From: Tremella fuciformis
Taxonomy: Eukaryota; Basidiomycota; Tremellomycetes; Tremellales; Tremellaceae
Reading direction: 5' to 3'
Assembly: GCA_032768795.1 (NCBI GenBank)
Contig: CP136494.1
Coordinates: 372,001 to 436,000 of the forward strand
Length of the DNA: 64,000 nt
The notes beneath the pieces were generated by a model. That model did no database searches and was not told where the DNA came from. It saw only the letters and a list, made by a program, of their open reading frames with translations. Each line of letters opens with the position of its first letter. Within the stretch, counting starts at the first letter, position 1. Shown in pieces: positions 1-11,428 of this stretch. Both the position numbers and the translations under genes were made by a program.

Positions 1-3000
1 TTGAACAAGTGCGGTGATTGTCGGAGACCGTAGAGTGATTTCCGGAGGTGCAGGACGTGTCCGGCGGCGATGTCGCTGCCTTCTGGTGGCTCGATGAAGA
101 TGTCCTTGTCGATGTTGGCCTTGAGGAATGCTCCAATGATGTCTATTTGGTCGCATTCCCAGTCGAGGTAGTTGACGATAGAGAGGAATAGGCGGAATGA
201 TGACTTGTGGGTGACCGAAGCAAAGAGTTCGTCGAAATCTCGTCCTGAGACTTGTTGAAATCCTCTCACGACGAATCTGGCCTTGTGCTGACTCGCTTTG
301 CCCGTGTCCCCGTCGATCTTGCGGGTGAATACCCATTTGCCTGTAAGGGTGCGGTGATTCTCCTTGGGAACCATCTCCCACACTCCGTACTTCTCCATCT
401 TTCCCATCTCCTCGTCCATGGCCGATTTCCAATCCTCCCAGTCTGCGGCTCGACGAGCTTCGGTGTATGACTGGGGGTTGTTGAGTGACTGGGCTGATAA
501 CGCGTGCTCTATGGCTACTCGGTTATAGTCCATGTCGATGTCGTGCAGAGGGTGATGACTAGGGTCTTGGCCTGCTAGTCTCCCCGACCGTCTTGGCTCA
601 TCTGCATTGGCCGCTGTGGGCTCGTTTAGTCGACGATCGGGATCCTCTGGTCCGTCGTCGGGATTCGGTTCCGGGCTCGGTGCATCCTCTCGAATGTACT
701 CATTGGCCCAGCCTCTCCCTTGCCTGGGTACGGCTTGGGGAGGTATGTCGTCCATCTCTTCCCCTTGTTCCTCTTCTTCTGGTGCCTCCCCTGCCTCAAC
801 TATCTCGTTCAGCTCGATGGATGTATCGTCATCCTCGTCGAGGATCGTCGATGGTCGTCGAGGTTCAGGTTGAGGCGGCTCCAGGATCTGTCGTGGTTCA
901 TCTGAACTGGGCGTTGTCTTCTTGCCCGTGATGAATGTGACGTCTCGGCTTGCCACGACCCTGTTGTTCTGGGTCAATATCTTGTAGCCCCAGCTCCCTC
1001 CTGTGTATCCCAATAGGCGACCACATTGTCCCCGCTCGTCGAGCTTCGATGCGGGGTTCACAACTCGATAGATGCAGTGATGGCCGAATGGCTGCATCCC
1101 TTGATACTGCAGGTCGATGTCGTGGTTTGGTCGGAATAGCGTTATCGGGATTTTTCCGTGGGAGTCTGGTAGCCTGTTCCGAGTGAAGACTACATATCGC
1201 AGTGCATCTGCCCAGAACTGAGTTGGCAAGTTCGAGTCCGCAAGACATGTCCGGATGTCGTTGAGGATGGTGAGGTGGACGCGCTCAACTCGACTGTTCT
1301 GATTGTGTGCGTCGGTTGGCGTAAGGGTGTGCTCAATTCCCTTGCTTTTACACCAGTGGCTGAATTCCTTGCTCGTGAATTCGCCTCCTTGGTCTGAGCG
1401 GATGGTCTTGACCGTTCGATCAAGCTGATTCTCTGCCAACTTGATGTAGTCTTGTAGTGCTTCGGCTGCATCCGACTTCTTCTTGATTGGTATAGCTTGC
1501 ACAAATTTGCTATGGTCGTCGTAGCAGGTGAGGAAGTATTGGAAGCCTTCTCTCGACTGGACGGCCGCTGGTCCCCATAGATCGACTGATACCTCGACGA
1601 GGGGTTTGCCGGCTCGACGCTGGTTAGGTAGAGATGCCGAGCGCGTTGCCTTTCCTTTCAGGCAATCCATGCATTCGACTCTCCGAAACAATCCCGTCCA
1701 CTTTGCGCCTAGCTTCCCCTCTTTCCCGAGCTCCCAGACCTTCCTCATGTTCGAGTGACCTAGGCGCTTGTGCCAGGTGAGGAGGCGGTTGTCTTCGGCT
1801 TCAGTGTTTTCTCTTGCCTGAAGTGCTCGGTGAATGCGCGAGGTGGTGCGTACCGGTGTGTCGTCTACAACCCATAGGTTGCCGAGCTTCTTGCCCCGGA
1901 GGATGACCTTTCCTTTCTCGACCAATGTAGCCGAGTCACTCGAGAAGCGCCAATGGGTCCCTGTGTATGGACCGAGGCGCTGTGTGGAGAGGAGGTTGTG
2001 CGAGAATGAAGGGACATAGAGGGCGTTCTTGTACCATACGTTCTCGAATGTCAGGCGGCCGGAGTGTGTAGCCTCGACAATTGACCCATCTCCGATCTGG
2101 ATTTTGATGGGCTTGTCGAGCTTGGTGAGGTGGGAGAGGAGGTGTTTGTCCTTGATAAACGGACTTGTAGCACCGCTGTCGATGATGATGGAAGTGGAGG
2201 GAAGGTTATCGTGGGCGTGCAGTGCGATCTCTGTCGCATAATAGCCTTCCTCCTTTATCTCCCTCGACGAGCCTCTCTTGGCCTCACTTGATGAGTCATC
2301 TCCTGACTCGCTCTGCTCTCTCGCCTTCATTCCCTTTCCCGCTTGTCCTCCTTGCTTCTTCCTCCTGTCTGCTTCCTTTGCCAACCTCTGCTCCTGGATG
2401 TGCTTCGGCACTCCAATCACTTTCCAGCACTCATCTGTGGAGTGCCTCCCTTGATCCGGATGGTGGATGCATCTCTTGCCTGCCGGTTTCGGTAGAGATT
2501 TGCTGAGCATCCCCATCTCGTTTACGCTCTCGCCCTTTTGTTGACGTCGGCGGTGTTCATCGGCGACCCTATTGATAACCTCGTCGAGATGGATCTTGTT
2601 CGACGAGGTCCCTGAGTAGAAGGTCGATGCGAGGAGGCCGTATGAGGACGGTAGGCGACGGATGGCGGCGTATGCGCCGATCTGGTTGGCGAATTGCTCA
2701 AGGGTGAGCTTGGAAGTGATGGCGGAGGAGGTGATTTCGGCCAACTGTGACCGGATAGCAGTGAGATGAGGTTCGGGGTCCTCATTCTCTGGGATGGTCT
2801 CGCCAAATATCGATGACCATAATTCGGCTAGGCGAGATCCGTTATCGGCCCCATATGTGGTGACCAGGTGATCGTAAAGCCCCTTCGGTTGAGGATTCTC
2901 GAAGTCGATCAGGCTCGAGGGAAGCTTATTTTGGACAGTCTCTGTCAGACTGCCGTAGAGAGTGGAGAGGGCGGTGGACTGCTCCTTCTCATGCTCGTAT

Positions 3001-3177
3001 AGAGCAACTGCTCTCTTTGATGTCTCGGCTGCTGTGGCCGGACTTGACACTGGATATCGAGCCTCGACGAGTGCTCGGATCGCTGACGCGTCTTTGGTGA
3101 TGTGTGGGACGAGGCCGGCGGATCCGAGGACGACTCGAATCTCGCGCACCCACTGGGCGTAGTTGTCGCGCCCGTTG
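1..3177 (-). pseudogene. Copia element A, gag-pol fragment (5' end lost, runs off left edge)
   Basis: Reads leftward as gag, protease, integrase and the start of reverse transcriptase of the same Copia family as the intact ORF at 3515-7816. The two align without an indel at a constant offset of 4601 bases, with only scattered substitutions. The first 13 codons, the leader and its own 5' LTR junction are missing: the coding sequence stops at 3177 exactly where the LTR of element B begins. The reading frame looks open to the window edge but has no native start codon. I read it as a dead copy whose 5' end was removed when B or a B-like element integrated into its gag. The rest of pol lies outside the window. 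Confidence 0.88.
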
Positions 3178-3495
3178 CGACGGAATCTTAGCTCTGAGGC
3201 AATGGGATTCCGGTCACCTGTTGCCCGCTCAGCACTTGCTATGAGTGATGCATTCGGACTTACCTGTTGCCCGCTCAGCACTTGCTATGAGTGATGAGGA
3301 GGGCAACAGGCGGCGGCATTCTACAAGGTCGTCGAGGGTGTCGGCGTTATATGCGGAGTTATCGTTGTGGCAGCTTCCCCTGCCTCGTCGAGGATGAACC
3401 TCGTCGAGGATGAACCTCGTCGAGGATGTGTGTGCCTCGACAAGGTTACTCGAGGCTGAGTCAAGCTCATGTGAGCGTACTACCTATTTCCGTCG
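3178..3495 (-). repeat. Copia LTR (3' LTR of B, abutting A)
   Basis: 318-bp LTR with 8-bp inverted ends (CGACGGAA/TTCCGTCG) instead of TG/CA. Its left end is fused directly to codon 14 of copy A. It contains three copies of a 16-bp unit built on CCTCGACGAGG, a duplicated segment of about 45 bp, and the inverted pair CCTGTTGCCC/GGGCAACAGG. Confidence 0.9.
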
Positions 3496-3514
3496 CCTCC
3501 CCTCGCGAGCATGT

Positions 3515-6500
3515 CTATTGACTCTGCTGCTCTGCTTCTCCTTGTCTTCCCAAGCCCAGTAACTGCCGAAGCTGTCTCGTCTTCTCGGCCGAAAGGTTCT
3601 TGGTCAGGATGTCGGCTCGGTTGCTGTCCGTTGGTGTGTATTTGAGCTCAAGCAGTCCACCAGCTTGATGCTCTCGTATCCACTGGGCTCGCATGTCGAA
3701 TGCTTTGTTCAGCTTGAACCCGTGTTGATGTTTGGCCAGTTGAATGGCTCCATTGTTGTCGTTGTAGATGGGCACTGCTCCATCTATACCGAGGTCGAGG
3801 TCGTTCAATAATTGCCTGAGCCATATTGCCTCTTTGCCCGCTTCTGTTGATGCTAGAAGTTCGGCCTGTGTCGTCGAGAGTGCGACTGTTGGTTGTCGCC
3901 TGCTTTTCCATGACACAATGCCCCCGTATGTGGTGAAGACGTAGCCGGTTGTGGATCGACGTGTGTCGAGACATCCACCCCAATCTGCGTCCGCCCAGCC
4001 TAGCAGTGCTCTCCTTCCTGCATGTGCGTCGAAGGTGAGCGCGAGATCGGATGTCCCTCGCAGATACCTTAACAGGTGCTTCGCAGCCCTCCAATGTGTG
4101 AGTGACCATTTGCTGATGAAGCGACAGAGCAGTGATGCTGCGTAGGCGATGTCGGGTCGGGTGATCGTGGCGATATAGAGGATTGACCCGGCGAGTGCTG
4201 GATATGGTTTATCTCGAGCCTCGTCGACCTCCTTTGGCGTAGCCTCGACGAGCTTTGCGTCTGGCAAGATTGTCTTGCAGGCTTTGCCGGGTTCACCGAA
4301 GCGTTGAAGAACTGCTTCGATGTAGTGCTCTTGCGACAGGTACATCTTCTTGTTTGGCCTATCTCGGTAGATGTTGATACCGAGGAAGTAAGAGACCGGT
4401 CCTTGGTCCTTGCACTCGAGTTCCTTGTTGATCTTCCGTTTGATCTCGTCGATTGTTGATCGATCGTTGCCAGCTATGAGCATGTCGTCAACGTGGACTG
4501 AGATCATGCACCGCTTGTGTCCTTGTCGCAGCGAGTAGATGCATGGATCCGCTAGGGTCGGTTTGAAGCCTAGCTCCCGTAGGAACTCGTCGAGGCGCTT
4601 GTTGAACAAGTACGGTGATTGTCGGAGACCGTAGAGTGATTTCCGGAGGTGCAGGACGTGTCCGGCGGCGATGTCGCTGCCTTCTGGTGGCTCGATGAAG
4701 ATGTCCTTGTCGATGTTGGCCTTGAGGAATGCTCCAATGATGTCTATTTGGTCGCATTCCCAGTCGAGGTAGTTGACGATAGAGAGGAATAGGCGGAATG
4801 ATGACTTGTGGGTGACCGAAGCAAAGAGTTCGTCGAAATCTCGTCCTGAGACTTGTTGAAATCCTCTCACGACGAATCTGGCCTTGTGCTGACTCGCTTT
4901 GCCCGTGTCCCCGTCGATCTTGCGGGTGAATACCCATTTGCCTGTAAGGGTGCGGTGATTCTCCTTGGGAACCATCTCCCACACTCCGTACTTCTCCATC
5001 TTTCCCATCTCCTCGTCCATGGCCGATTTCCAATCCTCCCAGTCTGCGGCTCGACGAGCTTCGGTGTATGACTGGGGGTTGTTGAGTGACTGGGCTGATA
5101 ACGCGTGCTCTATGGCTACTCGGTTATAGTCCATGTCGATGTCGTGCAGAGGGTGATGACTAGGGTCTTGGCCTGCTAGTCTCCCCGACCGTCTTGGCTC
5201 ATCTGCATTGGCGGCTGTGGGCTCATTTAGTCGACGATCGGGATCCTCTGGTCCGTCGTCGGGATTCGGTTCCGGGCTCGGTGCATCCTCTCGAATGTAC
5301 TCATTGGCCCAGCCTCTCCCTTGCCTGGGTACGGCTTGGGGAGGTATGTCGTCCATCTCTTCCCCTTGTTCCTCTTCTTCTGGTGCCTCCCCTGCCTCAA
5401 CTATCTCGTTCAGCTCGATGGATGTATCGTCATCCTCGTCGAGGATCGTCGATGGTCGTCGAGGTTCAGGTTGAGGCGGCTCCAGGATCTGTCGTGGTTC
5501 ATCTGAACTGGGCGTTGTCTTCTTGCCCGTGATGAATGTGACGTCTCGGCTTGCCACGACCCTGTTGTTCTGGGTCAATATCTTGTAGCCCCAGCTCCCT
5601 TCTGTGTATCCCAATAGGCGACCACATTGTCCCCGCTCGTCGAGCTTCGATGCGGGGTTCACAACTCGATAGATGCAGTGATGGCCGAATGGCTGCATCC
5701 CTTGATACTGCAGGTCGATGTCGTGGTTTGGTCGGAATAGCGTTATCGGGATTTTTCCGTGGGAGTCTGGTAGCCTGTTCCGAGTGAAGACTACATATCG
5801 CAGTGCATCTGCCCAGAACTGAGTTGGCAAGTTCGAGTCCGCAAGACATGTCCGGATGTCGTTGAGGATGGTGAGGTGGACGCGCTCAACTCGACTGTTC
5901 TGATTGTGTGCGTCGGCTGGCGTAAGGGTGTGCTCAATTCCCTTGCTTTTACACCAGTGGCTGAATTCCTTGCTCGTGAATTCGCCTCCTTGGTCTGAGC
6001 GGATGGTCTTGACCGTTCGATCAAGCTGATTCTCTGCCAACTTGATGTAGTCTTGTAGTGCTTCGGCTGCATCCGACTTCTTCTTGATTGGTATAGCTTG
6101 CACAAATTTGCTATGGTCGTCGTAGCAGGTGAGGAAGTATTGGAAGCCTTCTCTCGACTGGACGGTCGCTGGTCCCCATAGATCGACTGATACCTCGACG
6201 AGGGGTTTGCCGGCTCGACGCGGGTTAGGTAGAGATGCCGAGCGCGTTGCCTTTCCTTTCAGGCAATCCATGCATTCGACTCTCCGAAACAATCCCGTCC
6301 ACTTTGCGCCTAGCTTCCCCTCTTTCCCGAGCTCCCAGACCTTCCTCATGTTCGAGTGACCTAGGCGCTTGTGCCAGGTGAGGAGGCGGTTGTCTTCGGC
6401 TTCAGTGTTTTCTCTTGCCTGAAGTGCTCGGTGAATGCGCGAGGTGGTGCGTACCGGTGTGTCGTCTACAACCCATAGGTTGCCGAGCTTCTTGCCCCGG

Positions 6501-7816
6501 AGGATGACCTTTCCTTTCTCGACCAATGTAGCCGAGTCACTCGAGAAGCGCCAATGGGTCCCTGTGTATGGACCGAGGCGCTGTGTGGAGAGGAGGTTGT
6601 GCGAGAATGAAGGGACATAGAGGGCGTTCTTGTACCATACGTTCTCGAATGTCAGGCGGCCGGAGTGTGTAGCCTCGACAATTGACCCATCTCCGATCTG
6701 GATTTTGATGGGCTTGTCGAGCTTGGTGAGGTGGGAGAGGAGGTGTTTGTCCTTGATAAACGGACTTGTAGCACCGCTGTCGATGATGATGGAAGTGGAG
6801 GGAAGGTTATCGTGGGCGTGCAGTGCGATCTCTGTCGCATAATAGCCTTCCTCCTTTATCTCCCTCGACGGGCCTCTCTTGGCCTCACTTGATGAGTCAT
6901 CTCCTGACTCGCTCTGCTCTCTCGCCTTCATTCCCTTCCCCACTTGTCCTCCTTGCTTCTTCCTCCTGTCTGCTTCCTTTGTCGACCTCTGCTCCTGGAT
7001 GTGCTTCGGCACTCCAATCACTTTCCAGCACTCATCTGTGGAGTGCCTCCCCTGATCCGGATGGTGGATGCATCTCTTGCCTGCCGGTTTCGGTAGAGAT
7101 TTGCTGAGCATCCCCATCTCGTTTACGCTCTCGCCCTTTTGTTGACGTCGGCGGTGTTCATCGGCGACCCTATCGATAACCTCGTCGAGATGGATCTTGT
7201 TCGACGAGGTCCCTGAGTAGAAAGTCGATGCGAGGAGGCCGTATGAGGACGGTAGGCGACGGATGGCGGCGTATGCGCCGATCTGGTTGGCGAATTGCTC
7301 AAGGGTGAGCTTGGAAGTGATGGCGGAGGAGGTGATTTCGGCCAACTGTGACCGGATAGCAGTGAGATGAGGTTCGGGGTCCTCATTCTCTGGGATGGTC
7401 TCGCCAAATATCGATGACCATAATTCGGCTAGGCGAGATCCGTTATCGGCCCCATATGTGGTGACCAGGTGATCGTAAAGCCCCTTCGGTTGAGGATTCT
7501 CGAAGTCGATCAGGCTCGAGGGAAGCTTATTTTGGACAGTCTCTGTCAGACTGCCGTAGAGAGTGGAGAGAGCGGTGGACTGCTCCTTCTCATGCTCGTA
7601 TAGAGCAACTGCTCTCTTTGATGTCTCGGCTGCTGTTGCCGGACTTGACACTGGATATCGAGCCTCGACGAGTGCTCGGATCACTGACGCGTCCTTGGTG
7701 ATGTGGGGGACAAGGCCGGCGGATCCGAGGACGACTCGAATCTCGCGCACCCACTGGGCGTAGTTGTCGCGCCCATTGAGCTTGCGCTCTTCTTTCACCG
7801 TCTGCACAGATGGCAT
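3515..7816 (-). CDS. Copia gag-pol polyprotein (element B), 1433 aa
   Basis: Single-ORF Ty1/Copia polyprotein. In order: UBN2-type gag over about the first 230 residues; a degenerate Cys/His cluster near residue 245; aspartic protease (DSGA near 346); GAG-pre-integrase zinc motif (WHKRLGH ... CMDCLKGKA); integrase core (VSVDLWGP, SDQGGEF near 606, RVERVH); reverse transcriptase (KARFVVRGF, YGLRQSP near 1060, VDDML near 1109); and RNase H (WADADWGG near 1274, STTQAE). The order IN before RT/RH is diagnostic of Copia. Start is the ATG at 7816, 97 bases inside the LTR; stop TAG lies just before the purine tract. No frameshift or internal stop was seen, so the copy could be active. It is 99% similar by eye to the D polyprotein at 57751-62052. 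Confidence 0.95.
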   Translation of the reverse strand: MPSVQTVKEERKLNGRDNYAQWVREIRVVLGSAGLVPHITKDASVIRALVEARYPVSSPATAAETSKRAVALYEHEKEQSTALSTLYGSLTETVQNKLPSSLIDFENPQPKGLYDHLVTTYGADNGSRLAELWSSIFGETIPENEDPEPHLTAIRSQLAEITSSAITSKLTLEQFANQIGAYAAIRRLPSSYGLLASTFYSGTSSNKIHLDEVIDRVADEHRRRQQKGESVNEMGMLSKSLPKPAGKRCIHHPDQGRHSTDECWKVIGVPKHIQEQRSTKEADRRKKQGGQVGKGMKAREQSESGDDSSSEAKRGPSREIKEEGYYATEIALHAHDNLPSTSIIIDSGATSPFIKDKHLLSHLTKLDKPIKIQIGDGSIVEATHSGRLTFENVWYKNALYVPSFSHNLLSTQRLGPYTGTHWRFSSDSATLVEKGKVILRGKKLGNLWVVDDTPVRTTSRIHRALQARENTEAEDNRLLTWHKRLGHSNMRKVWELGKEGKLGAKWTGLFRRVECMDCLKGKATRSASLPNPRRAGKPLVEVSVDLWGPATVQSREGFQYFLTCYDDHSKFVQAIPIKKKSDAAEALQDYIKLAENQLDRTVKTIRSDQGGEFTSKEFSHWCKSKGIEHTLTPADAHNQNSRVERVHLTILNDIRTCLADSNLPTQFWADALRYVVFTRNRLPDSHGKIPITLFRPNHDIDLQYQGMQPFGHHCIYRVVNPASKLDERGQCGRLLGYTEGSWGYKILTQNNRVVASRDVTFITGKKTTPSSDEPRQILEPPQPEPRRPSTILDEDDDTSIELNEIVEAGEAPEEEEQGEEMDDIPPQAVPRQGRGWANEYIREDAPSPEPNPDDGPEDPDRRLNEPTAANADEPRRSGRLAGQDPSHHPLHDIDMDYNRVAIEHALSAQSLNNPQSYTEARRAADWEDWKSAMDEEMGKMEKYGVWEMVPKENHRTLTGKWVFTRKIDGDTGKASQHKARFVVRGFQQVSGRDFDELFASVTHKSSFRLFLSIVNYLDWECDQIDIIGAFLKANIDKDIFIEPPEGSDIAAGHVLHLRKSLYGLRQSPYLFNKRLDEFLRELGFKPTLADPCIYSLRQGHKRCMISVHVDDMLIAGNDRSTIDEIKRKINKELECKDQGPVSYFLGINIYRDRPNKKMYLSQEHYIEAVLQRFGEPGKACKTILPDAKLVEATPKEVDEARDKPYPALAGSILYIATITRPDIAYAASLLCRFISKWSLTHWRAAKHLLRYLRGTSDLALTFDAHAGRRALLGWADADWGGCLDTRRSTTGYVFTTYGGIVSWKSRRQPTVALSTTQAELLASTEAGKEAIWLRQLLNDLDLGIDGAVPIYNDNNGAIQLAKHQHGFKLNKAFDMRAQWIREHQAGGLLELKYTPTDSNRADILTKNLSAEKTRQLRQLLGLGRQGEAEQQSQ

Positions 7817-7913
7817 GACGGAGGACCACTTCGAGGCTGGCGGTGCGTAGGCAAGGTCGACGAGTTTGTTGACGCGTTCTATCTACCGCGACTTGTCGAA
7901 GGAGACGTTACCA

Positions 7914-8231
7914 CGACGGAATCTTAGCTCTGAGGCAATGGGATTCCGGTCACCTGTTGCCCGCTCAGCACTTGCTATGAGTGATGCATTCGGACTTACC
8001 TGTTGCCCGCTCAGCACTTGCTATGAGTGATGAGGAGGGCAACAGGCGGCGGCATTCTACAAGGTCGTCGAGGGTGTCGGCGTTATATGCGGAGTTATCG
8101 TTGTGGCAGCTTCCCCTGCCTCGTCGAGGATGAACCTCGTCGAGGATGAACCTCGTCGAGGATGTGTGTGCCTCGACAAGGTTACTCGAGGCTGAGTCAA
8201 GCTCATGTGAGCGTACTACCTATTTCCGTCG
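7914..8231 (-). repeat. Copia LTR (5' LTR of B)
   Basis: 318 bp, same sequence by eye as 3178-3495. It is followed on the right by a pyrimidine run that does not match the left flank of the element, so the expected 5-bp duplication is absent. Confidence 0.9.
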
Positions 8232-8781
8232 TCCCCCTCTCTCTCTCTCTCCCCGACAAGGTCTCATATTGCGCTGTGTTGGGTGGGTGCGCGCGATGGT
8301 GAGTTCTATGGCCTGAAGAGCTTGCCGATGTTCAGCAGAAGACAATAGCGACGTCTTCGTCCTCGCACAGAGCCCGCAAGTCACTTGATTGTCACGGGAC
8401 CATCCAAGCGATACCAGCCACCAATACCACGTTCTTCATGTGCAAGCTCGCAATGACACAACGATTTCACGTGGTGTCGGGGTGCGTCAGGCAATTCCGG
8501 CCATGAGACCACGTTTTTCTCGTGGCTCTAGTTCTTATCGACCCATTGATTCCACGTGATGTTGAGGTGCGTGAGACAGTTCCAGCCAATCTTCTCACGT
8601 GGTTTTGGGCGCCTCCTCTTCGGTGCTACTCGCGTATCTCACGTGGCTTGCAAGTGTGTGCCCACTCATCGCCAACCTGCCACAAACGTAACGCCGGGGT
8701 CTTGACGCATCCGTTCACGAGCGCTTGCGCCTGCTTTTTCTCCTGTTGCTCGTCAGACCTGCAAGGTAAGATACGAGTAAG
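8232..8781. other. Intergenic; CACGTGG-rich dispersed repeat at about 8400-8660
   Basis: After a CT-rich run this stretch carries several CACGTG/CACGTGG or near-matches separated by 40-90 bases. The segment around 8405-8480 aligns as the reverse complement of the tandem units at about 48450-48690 (shared words such as GCGATACC, CCACCAA, CACGTGG). It is therefore a dispersed repeat rather than unique promoter DNA. It also lies immediately upstream of the gene starting at 8782 and may contribute to its promoter. No ORF is convincing. Confidence 0.5.
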
Positions 8782-11428
8782 ATGCCTAAGCCTAGTCGTA
8801 AGCTGTCCAAGGGTTACGTGGACATTGTTATCTCCACCTCTGAATCTTCATCCGACCTCACCAACGCCCACCACGACACGGTCGTTCAACATGAACATGA
8901 CGACACCGCTCCCCCCCGCCAAGCGCTCGATCTCGACCCCATCGACGCTGGCGAGCCGCTGACGGCGTTGTTGGGGCGTTGGATGATCACGGACGGTGCT
9001 AGGGGTCCGCGCGGTGAGTCCTCTTCTTCTATCATCGCTGCAGACGCAGAGGACGGCAGAGAAGAGAAGAGAAGAGCGGACGGACGGACGGACGGATCGA
9101 GCCGGGCTGACGCATGGACAGTGCCATCGTCGACAATGCATCCTTCCCCGCGCCAACCGCTTTGCCATGCAGCAAGCCCTCCAATACCACCAAACCCCGC
9201 TCTGCCCGCTCTGCCCGCTCCATTCGCTCCGCCCGCGTGTTCAGTCGACCCTCCGCTCTCGAACGCAAAGTCTGAGACGTCGACTACGACCACGGCACCA
9301 TCCGCTCCTTCCTGCCGCCGCGTGGCGAAGCGAACGCGTCCGCGCACGCAGGCGTCGGCATCGGCGTCTGCGTCTGCGGTGACGGCATCTCATGCCCACG
9401 GCATGAACGTAACCAACCCCACTCCCACCCAAGCTGCGGCCTCTCGCACGCCCACTCCCACTCCCACCGCCGCTGCCACCCCCACCGCGGCAAGGCCGTC
9501 TACGCCAGATTTTGGACCATTCGCCTCTGTCCTCCGCCAGATCAATACGGACCTGCACGTTTTCGAGGCCAAACGCCAGCAAGATGGATTCGACGCGTAC
9601 TTTGGCTTGAACTCAGGCGCGGGCGCGGGCGAGAGCCCGCTCGCCGCGCGTGGAGCGGTCCAGATCGCGTCTGCGAACGACGACACAGGAGCCAGCGGGG
9701 ATCCGCGCCCTTTTGCACGGTCAAACTCGGCCACTGCGCCGGCCAATCTGCACAGATGGCAATTAGGCGAGTTGGCAGCCAGACTGGAGCTTGGTAACGT
9801 CGACGATTGCGATTCGCTCGCAGACTTGACGCGGTCGATCATCATCCTACCGGACACCAACGACAACGAGCTTGAGTATGCCCCGCTTGCCGGGCTTGCC
9901 CCGCTCTCTCGCTCGCTCGCTTGCTCTGCCGACGACGAGCGGGAACCGGACGATGAGAACGAGGACCACAACGACGCCAACACCGAGCGCGGCGAGGACG
10001 AGCTGATTTCGCTCCCCTCTGGCCAAGGCGAGTACGAGCACGCCTCGTACCGAGACTCTGGCCGACACCAGCGGTACGACCATGCGAACGAGCTCGGGCT
10101 CGGACTCGACGCGTTGTCCCGAGGTATCATCTCTCCCAGCACGGGCGACTACGACGATTATCACGACGATGACCAAGACCGTGACCTCGTTCAACACTTG
10201 GTGATAGAGTCTGAGTATACGCCTGCAGTCGACGACCGAATCTCCCATCACGGTGGAGGACAAGAAGCGGACGAGTCATTTTCCTCCTACACCAAAGCCG
10301 ACAACGACATGGACCAAGACTCCGAGGCAGAAGTACAAGACGAGGCGGGAGATGGGTGGAGAGGAATTAGGTCGATATCTCTCCCGCTGGTCGATGAGAA
10401 TCGGGCTCGGGCGCAGATAAACGAGATCATGCAGCGCGACCGAACCCGGCTGCATCACGGCCAGTCCCTCGACCACTCGATCGGCGTCGAGCGAGAGCAA
10501 ACCGGCGTGGGCGTGGGCGTCGGCATCGGCATCGGCTCGCGCGAATCCCATGTGCTGTGTGGGAGTGGGCTTCCGTCATCGCTCCGCAGGCTGTCGGTGA
10601 AGCATCATGATATTCACCATCATTTTTATCATCATCATCACCACCACCATCACCACTACCGCCACGAGCACGAACACCAGCAAGGGCACGGCGAGCGAGA
10701 GCGTGCGCGTGCGCTCGAGCAGGGAGATGGCAGCGCTCATGCGCGAGTGGACAAGAACGAGTACGAGCACGAGCTGCTCGTCCCAGCCATCCACCGAGCC
10801 GAGTGCAGCGGAGAGGGAGAGGAGAAACTCGAGACGACGTCGATCGAGAGCGTCACTGCGCCTGCCCGCGTGCCCCCGCCTTCGCATTCAATGGACAAGG
10901 TGGACGGAAGAGACGAGGAGGACGACAAGTCCGAGAAGGTCAGTCTTAGTAACCCAAGACGACTTTGACCTCACTTACGGCCAGGCCACGCCCGTCGCTC
11001 CCTCGCCCACTCGTGTCGCAGACCACCCCCTCGTCCCCGTTGTTGTCGTCACGCCGTTCGTATCCGTTGCCGTCGCCAGTCCTCCCGCCGACCCGTTCCA
11101 ACCCCTATCCGGCACCCCCGACACGGCCACGCCAGACCCATCTGCCGACGTGGCCCTGTCAGCGGGAGACGCGGCGGATATCTCCATCTCGACGTATGCG
11201 GAAGAGGGCGACAGGTCCTCGCACTCGCTCGGCGGGCGACGCCGAGAGGCCTTGTCCGACGCGAGCGAACAACTCTACGTTATCAAATTCCGCCCGCCCA
11301 ACATCCGTCCCATCACCCCGGAACCGCAGTCCGAGCTGGACAAGATCCTCGCCGATCGTAGGCGGGTGAGCGGGGCCACTAGCGCGAGCTCGAGCTCGAG
11401 GTCACGCTCGGCAAGGCGCGAGACGTGA
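8782..11428 (+). CDS. Hypothetical low-complexity protein, three exons
   Basis: Proposed exons 8782-9013, 9122-10938 and 10985-11428. The second intron (46 bp, GTCAGT...CAG) is required because the first long frame stops directly after it while another frame continues to 11428. The first intron (108 bp, GTGAGT...CTGAC...CAG) is in frame and could be retained. The product, about 830 residues, is rich in Ser, Ala, Asp and Glu. It has an acidic middle, a polyhistidine stretch encoded around 10615-10665, and a basic Arg/Ser tail. The C-terminal part (ending FRPPNIRPITPEPQSELDKI and a short basic tail) is the least repetitive piece and best candidate for conservation. No known domain was recognised. 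Start ATG at 8782 was chosen as the first in frame. Confidence 0.6.

Larger units (their letters stand above)
3178..8231 (-). mobile_element. Copia LTR retrotransposon B, complete, 5054 bp
   Basis: Two LTRs of 318 bp (7914-8231 as 5' LTR, 3178-3495 as 3' LTR) that look identical by eye bound one uninterrupted gag-pol ORF. The internal end next to the 3' LTR carries a purine tract (GCGAGGGGAGG on the minus strand, about 3496-3506). The first internal bases after the 5' LTR read TGGTAAC, which could begin a tRNA primer site. The five bases flanking the element differ (CGTTG left, TCCCC right), so the copy is not a simple insertion but probably a recombinant between two elements. Near-identical LTRs and an intact ORF suggest recent activity. 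Confidence 0.9.

Noticed and set aside
593..931. Plus-strand frames through Copia A and B (for example 593-931, 5194-5532)
   Set aside because: They are shadows of the minus-strand polyprotein, in register with it and absent as independent genes.
8522..8962. Plus-strand frame upstream of the 8782 gene
   Set aside because: Starts at GTG inside the CACGTGG repeat and overlaps the longer gene in another frame.
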